Shown here one piece after another: positions 1 to 5,761 of a stretch of DNA of 6,569 nucleotides (position 1 is the first letter of the stretch; the number at the start of each line of letters is the position of its first letter). Under the pieces are notes generated by a model. It was not told the origin of the DNA. It was given only the letters and a program-made list of their open reading frames with translations, and did no database searches. The position numbers and the translations under genes are program-made. Where the stretch lies: positions 1 through 6,569 of the forward strand of contig SXXD01000295.1 in the NCBI GenBank assembly GCA_005789685.1, in the 5' to 3' direction. Source of the stretch: Burkholderiales bacterium (GTDB lineage: Bacteria; Pseudomonadota; Gammaproteobacteria; Burkholderiales; Burkholderiaceae_C).

Positions 1-477
1 GGCTGCCAAAAAGGCTTTGTCGTTGAGGCTGCTCAAAAGCTTGAGGCCGGCACGCAAAATTTCACTCTTCTTAGCACTGTGTTTTAAACCAAGGGCTTTT
101 TGTTTCAAGCCAGCAATGGCTTGGTATTCGTCTTTAGGAAAAGTAAAGCTGTCGCGAATGAGCTTGGGCTTTTTGAGCTTTGTCTCTGCAACAGGCTGAG
201 CTGTAGTGGCAGCCTTGACCTTGGGTTGGGCAGCTGCCTTTTTGGCAGCCGCAGACGCAGGTTGATTGGCAGGCCGACTGGCGGGCTTCTTGGTCGCAAC
301 GGACTTTGCCTTGACAGGTGCTTTGACGGCCGATTTGCGAGGTGTCTTTTTAACGGCTTTGCGCGCAGTCTTTTTGGCTGTAGGTTGCGCCGTCTGAGTT
401 GAAACCGTGGTTGATTTGTCAGCGACTTTGACCGCGGCAGAATTGGCAGTTGGTTGGATCGTATTCTCTGTGGACAT
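1..477 (-). CDS. Histone H1-like, Lys/Ala/Pro-rich protein with a ribbon-helix-helix-like C-terminal domain (3' end off the left edge)
   Basis: An open frame starts at ATG 477-475 and gives 159 residues without a stop before the window ends, so the C-terminus is missing. Residues 1-35 are Thr/Ser/Gln/Ala-rich. Residues 36-105 form a basic, low-complexity tail rich in Lys, Ala, Pro and Arg, with pieces such as AKKTARKAVKKTPRK, like bacterial H1-type tails (AlgP, PhaF, HctB style). From residue 105 the composition changes to an ordered-looking domain: KLIRDSFTFPKDEY, a helix, then KKSEILRAGLKLLSSL. This strand-helix-helix order resembles ribbon-helix-helix DNA-binding folds, but that is inference from pattern. 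Similar proteins occur in Burkholderiales as uncharacterised genes (from memory). No signal peptide or membrane segment is visible, so it is probably cytoplasmic and nucleoid-associated. It begins 36 bases after the ppx stop and has no clear Shine-Dalgarno. It could be co-transcribed with ppx or use the candidate promoter in the ppx tail. That it is a gene is fairly sure; its function is unknown. Confidence 0.85.
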   Translation of the reverse strand, partial: MSTENTIQPTANSAAVKVADKSTTVSTQTAQPTAKKTARKAVKKTPRKSAVKAPVKAKSVATKKPASRPANQPASAAAKKAAAQPKVKAATTAQPVAETKLKKPKLIRDSFTFPKDEYQAIAGLKQKALGLKHSAKKSEILRAGLKLLSSLNDKAFLAA

Positions 478-512
478 GTTGAAAATTCGCAAAAAGTTAA
501 ACGTGCAAATAG

Positions 513-539
513 TTTATACCGTTTTTCCGTTAAGTTCAA
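513..539 (-). promoter_or_regulatory. Candidate sigma70-type promoter for the H1-like gene, inside the ppx 3' end
   Basis: On the minus strand TTGAAC (539-534) is followed after 15 bases by TATAAA (518-513), which overlaps the ppx stop codon. Transcription would start near 505, about 28 bases before the H1-like ATG. The -10 is good, but the 15-base spacer is shorter than the preferred 17 and the -35 is imperfect, so this is only a candidate. Confidence 0.28.
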
Positions 540-2031
540 CCAATTCAAGCTGCCAGGTGGTTTTTTGCCAAGCGATGCACTCTTCTTGGAGCAAATGGGC
601 CGATTGCGGCCACTGCTGAATCCAAGATTTTTTGCACTCAATGACAAATCCCGTTTTGTTGTCGTCTGCTATTTTGAGATTGAAGCCTTTCAGGTCGGGG
701 TCTCTTCTTGCATGGCAAAGAATGGCAGCAATGCGCAGGCTCATCAGCTGAATCATGAATTCAGGATTTTTGAGTTCGATTTCTAATTTTTTGAGCTTGC
801 CACGATGACCCAAAATGAGTTGGCTTAAACGGTGCAATTCCGACATGGAAAAGCCTGGCAGATCGGCGTTGTCTAGGATGTATGCGCCATGTTTGTGAAA
901 GTCGCTGTGCGAAATGCGTGTACCGATTTCAAGCAGATGCGCTGCCCATCCTAGTTTTTTTTCAAGTCGCAAAGCGCGGGTTGCATCAGAGGTCGATTTG
1001 TCAAAAACACCTTTGAACAAAGTCTCGGCTGTTTTCTGTACGCGTTCTGCTTGTGAAGTATCCACTGCAAATCGATTGCCCAAAGCGGCCACCATGGTAC
1101 TTCGCAGGTCTGTATTTTCTTCTCTTTGTAAGAGGTCATATAAAACCCCGTGCCTGAGTGCGCCTTGAGCGGCGTGCATGGTGTCAATTTGCATCAGATC
1201 GAAGAGGGCACACAGCACTGCCAAACCGCCTCCAAGGACTGGTTTTCGGTCTTCCTTCACGCCTTCCAATCGAAGCGAATCAGCGTCTCCCGACTTGATT
1301 AACTTTTCTTTAAGCCAGTTCAGGCCCTCTCGCGAGATGGTTTCTTCTGGCCAACCAGCAGCTTGCAGGACATCCGCGACAGCGCCAATGGTGCCTGAGG
1401 AGCCATAGGCAAAATCCCAAGAATTTCTAGGGTAAAGAGACAAGGCCTCATCCAAAACTGCCTTTGCCGCAACTTCGGCCCAATCAAATGAAGACGCAGA
1501 AAATTTACCGTCTGCAAAGTATTTCATGGACCATTTCACGCTGCCCACGCGATAGGACTCCATGGTTTTAGGTTTAAAGCCTTTGCCTAAAATGATTTCT
1601 GTAGACCGGCCGCCGATGTCAACGACCAAGCGCTTTTCTTCAGATTGAGGGAGTAAATTGACAACGCCAGAGTAAATTAATCGGGCCTCTTCTCGCCCAG
1701 AAATGACTTCGATGGAAAAGCCTAATAGTTTTTCTGCATGGCTTAGGAATTCGTCTCTGTTTTTGGCTTCGCGAAGGGTTTGTGTTGCAACAGCGCGAAC
1801 GAAATTGGGGTCAAAACCAGAAAGTCTTTCAGAGAATCTAGCCAAACAGTCCCACCCACGTTGCATGGCCTCTTGGGACAACATTCGGTCAGCATCGAGC
1901 CCGTTGCCTTGCCGCACGGTCTCTTTGAGGTATTCAACACGCCGAATGTGCCCATGCTCTAAAACCCCGATTTCCATGCGAAAGCTGTTGGAACCCAAGT
2001 CAATGGCTGCTAATAATTGTCCATTTTGCAT
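514..2031 (-). CDS. ppx: Exopolyphosphatase, Ppx/GppA family
   Basis: The 505-residue product matches E. coli Ppx (about 513 aa) in length and along most of its sequence. Family members release orthophosphate from the ends of polyphosphate chains; some hydrolyse pppGpp instead, and GppA activity cannot be excluded. The N-terminal ASKHA-type ATPase-like fold shows DLGSNSF (11-17), the phosphate-binding motif, then SGREEARLIY (111-120), where E115 aligns with the catalytic Glu of E. coli Ppx. DIGGRSTE (138-145) follows, with D138 and E145 at the metal-site positions, then YGSSGTIGA (209-217) and GGGLAVL (267-273). The C-terminal HD-like region has AAHLLEIGTRISHSDFHKH (363-381). Two differences stand out: Arg replaces the third Gly of DIGGGSTE, and Leu367 replaces the His seen in E. 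coli (LHEVG). The start is chosen because MQNGQLLAAIDLGSNSF places the first motif at the usual distance from the N-terminus. There is no clear Shine-Dalgarno before the ATG. It lies 145 bases after phoR, so it may be read through or have its own promoter. Cytoplasmic. Confidence 0.95.
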   Translation of the reverse strand: MQNGQLLAAIDLGSNSFRMEIGVLEHGHIRRVEYLKETVRQGNGLDADRMLSQEAMQRGWDCLARFSERLSGFDPNFVRAVATQTLREAKNRDEFLSHAEKLLGFSIEVISGREEARLIYSGVVNLLPQSEEKRLVVDIGGRSTEIILGKGFKPKTMESYRVGSVKWSMKYFADGKFSASSFDWAEVAAKAVLDEALSLYPRNSWDFAYGSSGTIGAVADVLQAAGWPEETISREGLNWLKEKLIKSGDADSLRLEGVKEDRKPVLGGGLAVLCALFDLMQIDTMHAAQGALRHGVLYDLLQREENTDLRSTMVAALGNRFAVDTSQAERVQKTAETLFKGVFDKSTSDATRALRLEKKLGWAAHLLEIGTRISHSDFHKHGAYILDNADLPGFSMSELHRLSQLILGHRGKLKKLEIELKNPEFMIQLMSLRIAAILCHARRDPDLKGFNLKIADDNKTGFVIECKKSWIQQWPQSAHLLQEECIAWQKTTWQLELVELNGKTV

Positions 2032-2074
2032 TTAGTTATTTGAATAAGTACGGGTCGTCAAAGTCCACTATTTT

Positions 2075-2092
2075 GTGACTTTTCTATGCCAA
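2075..2092 (-). promoter_or_regulatory. Candidate Pho box (PhoB-binding site) upstream of ppx
   Basis: The minus strand reads TTGGCATAGAAAAGTCAC. Against the E. coli-type Pho box (CTGTCATAWAWCTGTCAY) I count 13 of 18 matches, with the two 7-base half-sites (TTGGCAT and AAGTCAC) in the required 11-base phase and an A-rich spacer. It lies in the phoR-ppx gap, ending 43 bases before the ppx ATG and pointing towards it. The weakness is that no good -10 hexamer sits about 10 bases downstream. The position makes biological sense, but chance similarity in AT-rich DNA is possible. Confidence 0.35.
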
Positions 2093-2105
2093 TTTAATGA
2101 ACTTT

Positions 2106-2117
2106 AAAAAATAAAAA
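2106..2117 (-). other. T-rich tract in the phoR-ppx gap
   Basis: On the minus strand this is TTTTTATTTTTT, about 60 bases after the phoR stop. It looks like the U-tract of an intrinsic terminator, but the bases just before it (CTGCGACTGCTACA) form no convincing GC-rich stem. It could equally be an AT-rich upstream element for a ppx promoter. I make no firm call. Confidence 0.25.
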
Positions 2118-2153
2118 TGTAGCAGTCGCAGGATTCGGTGTTTCTAGCCCTGG

Positions 2154-2171
2154 CATTCGAATGTTCGAATG
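2154..2171. repeat. 18-bp palindrome that is also an 8-bp tandem repeat, just after phoR
   Basis: The plus strand reads CATTCGAATGTTCGAATG. The arms CATTCGAA (2154-2161) and TTCGAATG (2164-2171) are perfect reverse complements around a 2-base centre. The unit TTCGAATG also occurs twice head to tail (2156-2163 and 2164-2171). It begins 5 bases past the phoR stop. In RNA from the minus strand it can fold as a 7-bp stem with an ACAU loop. No U-run follows, so it is not a classical terminator. It could be an operator for a dimeric regulator, an mRNA 3' hairpin or a processing site. The structure is certain, its role is not. Confidence 0.6.
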
Positions 2172-2176
2172 TGCAA

Positions 2177-3526
2177 CTAAGTATGTGATTGAAGATCCGG
2201 CGTAGCGATCTGATTGGCTATTCGACTTGCTGGGAAAATTAAGTTGAAGGTAGAACCCTTGCCTTGTTCACTTTGCACTTGAAGTTCGCCCCCATGGCGT
2301 TGCATGACATGTTTTGTGATTGCCAAACCAAGACCTGTGCCACCAGTTTCTCGAGACCGACTCTGATCAATTCGATAAAAACGCTCAGTTAAGCGTGGCA
2401 AGTGTTCAGAAGCAATGCCAGGGCCTGTATCTTTGACAGAAATTGTCAGCTGATCGACTGTTTGTAAAAAAGTTAAATGGACCAACCCACCCAAAGGTGT
2501 ATATCTAATTGCATTACTGACTAAATTGGACAGTGCACTGAACAGTTCTTTTTGGGAGCCCATTAACCAGAGAATGGGTACTTGGTCAAAAACCAGCGCA
2601 TGTTTTTTGCCAATTTGTTGTTCTGCAAGCAAGGAGGTGAAGGCATTGGCTTCAGACATCACTTGAGTGACCAAATCAGGTAGGCTGACGTATTCTTGGC
2701 CAATAGGTGATTGGGTGGCTTCAAGCTGAGACAAGGTGAGTAAATCTGCAACCAAGGATTGCATCCGGCCTGCTTGACTTGACATTAATTGTAGGTATTT
2801 TTGTGTTTCCTGTGCATCAAGTGGCACAGATTGCAAGGTCTCTACAAAACCACCTAAAACAGTAAGGGGTGTTCGAATTTCGTGCGAAACATTGGCGACA
2901 AAATCTCTTCTCATGGCTTCTGCTTTGACCACTTCGGTGACATCGCGCGAAAGCAAAAGCAAACGACCGTCACCATATTTGTGCAACTGAACAGACAGTT
3001 TGCGAAAGTTTGAGACTGAAGTAGATCTGCCATCTATCAAGACTTCACTCGGATGGTTGTCCTGCGCAAAATACCGGGTGAAAAGAGGATCGCGAACCAA
3101 ATGAACAATGTGCTGCAAACGATCTTTTTTGACGTCTAAGCCCAAATGAGAAGCTGCTGTATCGTTACACCAGTCAATCCTTGCCTCACCGTCTAGCAAT
3201 ATGACGCCATTGGGCGAAGCTTGTATGGCTAACAGAAAATCCTGCAAGCGTCTTTCATTGAGCTTTGCACTATTGTCAGCAACAAGTTGCTGACGATTAA
3301 TACGTGCGGCAACATCTAACCATGCACCATTCCAATCTGGGTTGACTTGTAGAGATTCCGAGTTAAGCCATTTTTGAAAACGTATAAATTTCCAATTTTG
3401 AATTAGGATGTGCAGGACCAAATAAATTAATGCTGCCCAAAGTGCTGCCACAGCATCGAGCCAAATCCAAACAGGTAGAGCAACTACAGCTAGCCAAAAT
3501 AACAATTCAAAAACTACAGAGAGCAT
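2177..3526 (-). CDS. phoR: Phosphate regulon sensor histidine kinase PhoR
   Basis: This 449-residue membrane histidine kinase phosphorylates PhoB when phosphate is low and helps switch it off when phosphate is plentiful. It shows the PhoR layout: two hydrophobic segments at about 3-24 and 26-43 with no sizeable periplasmic domain, a linker, a PAS domain at about 94-200 (SPNGVILLDGEARIDWCN), then the kinase core. The H box is FVANVSHEIRTPLTVL, with H215 as the phosphorylated His. The N box is NLVSNAIRYTP (334-344), the G1 box DTGPG (366-370), the F box ERFYR (381-385) and the G2 box GGTGLG (395-400). All catalytic motifs are intact. The phrase LPRLTERFYRIDQSRSRETGG closely resembles E. coli PhoR. 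The lack of an external sensor fits the known model in which PhoR gets its signal through PhoU and the Pst transporter. It begins 12 bases after the phoB stop with no clear Shine-Dalgarno, which suggests translational coupling to phoB. Slightly longer than E. coli PhoR (431 aa) because of a short C-terminal tail. Confidence 0.97.
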   Translation of the reverse strand: MLSVVFELLFWLAVVALPVWIWLDAVAALWAALIYLVLHILIQNWKFIRFQKWLNSESLQVNPDWNGAWLDVAARINRQQLVADNSAKLNERRLQDFLLAIQASPNGVILLDGEARIDWCNDTAASHLGLDVKKDRLQHIVHLVRDPLFTRYFAQDNHPSEVLIDGRSTSVSNFRKLSVQLHKYGDGRLLLLSRDVTEVVKAEAMRRDFVANVSHEIRTPLTVLGGFVETLQSVPLDAQETQKYLQLMSSQAGRMQSLVADLLTLSQLEATQSPIGQEYVSLPDLVTQVMSEANAFTSLLAEQQIGKKHALVFDQVPILWLMGSQKELFSALSNLVSNAIRYTPLGGLVHLTFLQTVDQLTISVKDTGPGIASEHLPRLTERFYRIDQSRSRETGGTGLGLAITKHVMQRHGGELQVQSEQGKGSTFNLIFPASRIANQIATPDLQSHT

Positions 3527-3538
3527 TGAATTTCAGGC

Positions 3539-4234
3539 TCAGACATTAACTTGCTTTGTCATTCTGTAACCAGCACCTCTTACGGTTTCAATCATGTCTG
3601 AGGCCTCGCCCAAAGCTTCACGCAGGCGTTTGATGTGAACGTCAACTGTGCGCTCTTCGATGTAAACATGATCTCCCCAAACTTTGTCAAGCAAAGCGCC
3701 GCGGCTGTGAACTCGCTCGGGGTGATGCATGAGGTGATGCAAGAGCTTGAATTCAGTGGGGCCCACTTTAATTTGCTTGCCTGCGAAGCTAACTCGGTGA
3801 GTTTCTGCATCAAGCTGGAGTTCTCCCATTTTAACGACACCTACAATTGATTCAGGCACGCGCCGACGCAAAACTGCCCGAATTCTAGCCAACAACTCGC
3901 GAGGCGAAAAGGGCTTCACAATGTAATCGTCTGCGCCAGCATCTAGCCCGGCAACTCGGTCGGCTTCGTCACCTCTTGCCGTGAGCATCAAGATGGGAAC
4001 AGTTTTGGTTCTTTCTGCACTTCTCCAGCGCCTTGCTAAAGTGAGCCCGCTCTCTCCAGGTAGCATCCAGTCTAGCAAAATGACATCTGGCAGGATATCG
4101 TCAAGTTCGCGTTGTGCAGTTGCGGAGTCGATGGCCCAAATAGGTTGAAAACCGTTATGCCGCAGATTAACTGCAATCAGTTCTGCAATTGAGGACTCAT
4201 CTTCAACAATCAGAATGCGTGGCAGTGTTTTCAT
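3539..4234 (-). CDS. phoB: Phosphate regulon response regulator PhoB (OmpR/PhoB family)
   Basis: The 231-residue product is a DNA-binding response regulator that, once phosphorylated by PhoR, binds Pho boxes and activates phosphate-starvation genes. The N-terminal receiver domain (about 5-120) has the acidic pair E11/D12, the phospho-acceptor D55 in VILLDWMLPG, T85 in ILMLTARGDE and K107 in YIVKPFSPRELLARI. The C-terminal winged helix (about 135-228) has the typical VGPTEFKLLHHLMHHPERVHSR and ERTVDVHIKRLREAL segments and ends with the ETVRGAGYR signature. Length and sequence match E. coli PhoB (229 aa). The ATG overlaps the phoU stop as ATGA, so the two are probably translationally coupled. 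The start is supported by that overlap and by PRILIVEDE following at once. phoR follows after 12 bases. All key residues are present. Confidence 0.98.
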   Translation of the reverse strand: MKTLPRILIVEDESSIAELIAVNLRHNGFQPIWAIDSATAQRELDDILPDVILLDWMLPGESGLTLARRWRSAERTKTVPILMLTARGDEADRVAGLDAGADDYIVKPFSPRELLARIRAVLRRRVPESIVGVVKMGELQLDAETHRVSFAGKQIKVGPTEFKLLHHLMHHPERVHSRGALLDKVWGDHVYIEERTVDVHIKRLREALGEASDMIETVRGAGYRMTKQVNV

Positions 4235-4929
4235 TGCACAGCTTTTTCAATCTCTGTTAAGGCCGTATGGCGAACATCTGCGCCTTTGACAACGTAGATC
4301 ACAAACTCAGCGATGTTCTTGGCATGATCACCAATTCGCTCAATGGCTTTGGCGACAAACAGCAAATCTAAACTCGCTGAAATGGTGCGTGGATCTTCCA
4401 TCATGTATGTGATTAATTTACGCACAAACCCATTGAACTCCGCATCGATTAAATCGTCTTCTTTCAAAATGGTAACGGCCATGTTGACATCCAGACGAGC
4501 AAATGCATCAAGCGCTTTTCGCAGCAAGCCGGAGGCTAAATCTGATGCGATGCGCAATTCGGATGAAGGTAAATTGCGCGGTGTGCCTGTTTCAAGTATT
4601 TGTTTAACCATGCGCGCAATGCGCTCAGCCTCATCACCTGCTCGTTCAAGGTTGCCCGTTATTTTTGAAATGGCCATCAGCAAGCGAAGATCGCGGGCTG
4701 TAGGCTGACGGCGGGCAATGATCGATGCCAATTCGCCATCAATTTCTACTTCTAGCATATTGACTTGTTTTTCAGTTGCAATGACTTGATCTGCAACCTC
4801 AGAGCTGAACTGAGCCAATGCATAAACAGCATGACGAGTTTGCGACTCAACCAGTCCACCTAGCTCAAGAATCCGTGTGGAAACACCCGTAAGTTCGTTG
4901 TCGAATTGGGTTGAAATGTGTTTGTCCAT
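4231..4929 (-). CDS. phoU: Phosphate signalling protein PhoU
   Basis: The 232-residue, all-helical cytoplasmic protein has the two-repeat PhoU layout. Repeat 1 carries NLERAGDEAERIA (93-105) and repeat 2 carries AIERIGDHAKNIAEF (195-209); these acidic ExxxDxxx(E/N) motifs bind metal clusters in PhoU structures. The opening MDKHISTQFDNEL is also typical of PhoU. From work in E. coli, PhoU contacts PhoR and PstB and keeps PhoR in its inhibitory state when phosphate is abundant, so its loss turns the Pho regulon on constitutively. It follows pstB by 13 bases and has a good AGGAG ribosome-binding site. It overlaps phoB by 4 bases. Here phoU sits between the transporter and phoBR, unlike E. coli, where phoU ends the pst operon and phoBR lie elsewhere. 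Length is near the E. coli protein (241 aa). Confidence 0.97.
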   Translation of the reverse strand: MDKHISTQFDNELTGVSTRILELGGLVESQTRHAVYALAQFSSEVADQVIATEKQVNMLEVEIDGELASIIARRQPTARDLRLLMAISKITGNLERAGDEAERIARMVKQILETGTPRNLPSSELRIASDLASGLLRKALDAFARLDVNMAVTILKEDDLIDAEFNGFVRKLITYMMEDPRTISASLDLLFVAKAIERIGDHAKNIAEFVIYVVKGADVRHTALTEIEKAVQ

Positions 4930-4935
4930 GGTGTG

Positions 4936-4940
4936 CTCCT
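4936..4940 (-). promoter_or_regulatory. Ribosome-binding site of phoU
   Basis: The minus strand reads AGGAG, then six bases (CACACC), then the phoU ATG at 4929. It is the strongest Shine-Dalgarno in the window and fixes the phoU start. It lies in the 13-base gap after the pstB stop. Confidence 0.75.
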
Positions 4941-4942
4941 GA

Positions 4943-5716
4943 TTAGCCGAAACGGCCAGTGATGTAATCTTCGGTTTCTTGACGCGAGGGCTTCAAGAAA
5001 ATTTGCTCAGTCACGCCAAATTCCATCAATTCGCCAAGGTACATGTAAGCAGTAAAGTCTGAGACCCTTGCGGCTTGCTGCATATTGTGAGTGACAATGG
5101 CCACTGTATAGTCTTTTTTCAACTCACTTACCAATTCCTCTACTTTGGCAGTTGAGATGGGGTCTAGCGCTGAGGTGGGTTCATCAAGAAGAATCACTTT
5201 TGGCTTGACGGCCACTGTGCGTGCAATGCACAGGCGCTGTTGTTGTCCGCCAGACAGGGACAAACCACTTTGCCCAAGTTTGTCTTTCACTTCGTTCCAG
5301 ATGGCGGCCTTGGTCAAGGCTGACTCAACGCGATCGTCCATATCCGATTTGCTGAGGTTTTCGTACAAACGAACACCAAAAGCAATGTTGTCATAGATGG
5401 ACATGGGGAAGGGTGTTGGTTTTTGAAACACCATGCCAATTTGTGCGCGAAGTAGATTCAGGTCTTGGCCTTTTTTGAGAATATTTTGACCATAGAAGTT
5501 GATTTCACCTTCTGCGCGCTGCCCTGGATAAAGACTGTACATGCGATTGAGTGTGCGCAGCAAAGTTGACTTGCCGCAGCCCGAAGGTCCAATGAAGGCA
5601 GTTACTCGATGCTCGGCAATATCGAGATTGACGTTTTTCAGCCCTTTAAAATTGCCGTAATAAAAGTCGAGATTGCGCACTTCGATGGCGTTTTGTGTTG
5701 GCTTACTATCAGGCAT
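4943..5716 (-). CDS. pstB: Phosphate ABC transporter ATP-binding protein PstB
   Basis: The 257-residue ATPase powers high-affinity phosphate import by the PstSCAB complex on the cytoplasmic face of the inner membrane. All ABC motifs are present: Walker [10 protein letters not shown] (43-51), Q-loop Q98 in [20 protein letters not shown] (95-114), signature LSGGQQQR (154-161), Walker B VILLDEP (174-180) with catalytic E179, D-loop SALD, and the switch His H210 in IVTHNMQQA. The KPTPFPMS stretch and the [10 protein letters not shown] end are diagnostic of PstB among ABC ATPases. Length equals that of E. coli PstB. The start is supported by an AGGAA ribosome-binding site seven bases upstream. It lies 45 bases after pstA and 13 before phoU, so all three are probably one transcript. 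Expression is expected from a PhoB-controlled promoter upstream of pstS, outside the window. PstB is also part of the signalling complex with PhoU and PhoR. Confidence 0.98.
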   Translation of the reverse strand: MPDSKPTQNAIEVRNLDFYYGNFKGLKNVNLDIAEHRVTAFIGPSGCGKSTLLRTLNRMYSLYPGQRAEGEINFYGQNILKKGQDLNLLRAQIGMVFQKPTPFPMSIYDNIAFGVRLYENLSKSDMDDRVESALTKAAIWNEVKDKLGQSGLSLSGGQQQRLCIARTVAVKPKVILLDEPTSALDPISTAKVEELVSELKKDYTVAIVTHNMQQAARVSDFTAYMYLGELMEFGVTEQIFLKPSRQETEDYITGRFG

Positions 5717-5721
5717 ATGGT

Positions 5722-5726
5722 TTCCT
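5722..5726 (-). promoter_or_regulatory. Ribosome-binding site of pstB
   Basis: The minus strand reads CAGGAAACCATATG. AGGAA ends five bases before the ATG at 5716, or seven bases counted from the AGG core. It supports the annotated pstB start. Confidence 0.6.
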
Positions 5727-5761
5727 GTAAATTCAAAAAAGTGACAATGAAGAGGGGTAAA

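Noticed and set aside
105..647. A 180-residue minus-strand frame spanning the end of ppx and the H1-like gene.
   Set aside because: It is out of frame with both real genes, is very rich in Arg, Leu, Pro and Ser with no domain, and crosses the ppx stop. The competing frame 477-1 has a sensible start and H1-like composition.
1703..2035. A 110-residue plus-strand frame opposite the 5' part of ppx.
   Set aside because: It is antisense to a conserved gene, has no recognisable domain or ribosome-binding site, and its Ser/Arg/Cys-rich makeup is typical of a shadow frame.
2106..2160. An intrinsic terminator between phoR and ppx.
   Set aside because: There is a T-rich tract on the transcript strand, but no GC-rich stem sits next to it, and the palindrome at 2154-2171 lies about 36 bases upstream of the tract, which is too far.
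4343..4708. A 121-residue plus-strand frame opposite phoU.
   Set aside because: It mirrors the phoU codons and is rich in Ser, Arg and Ala with no domain; phoU itself is unmistakable.
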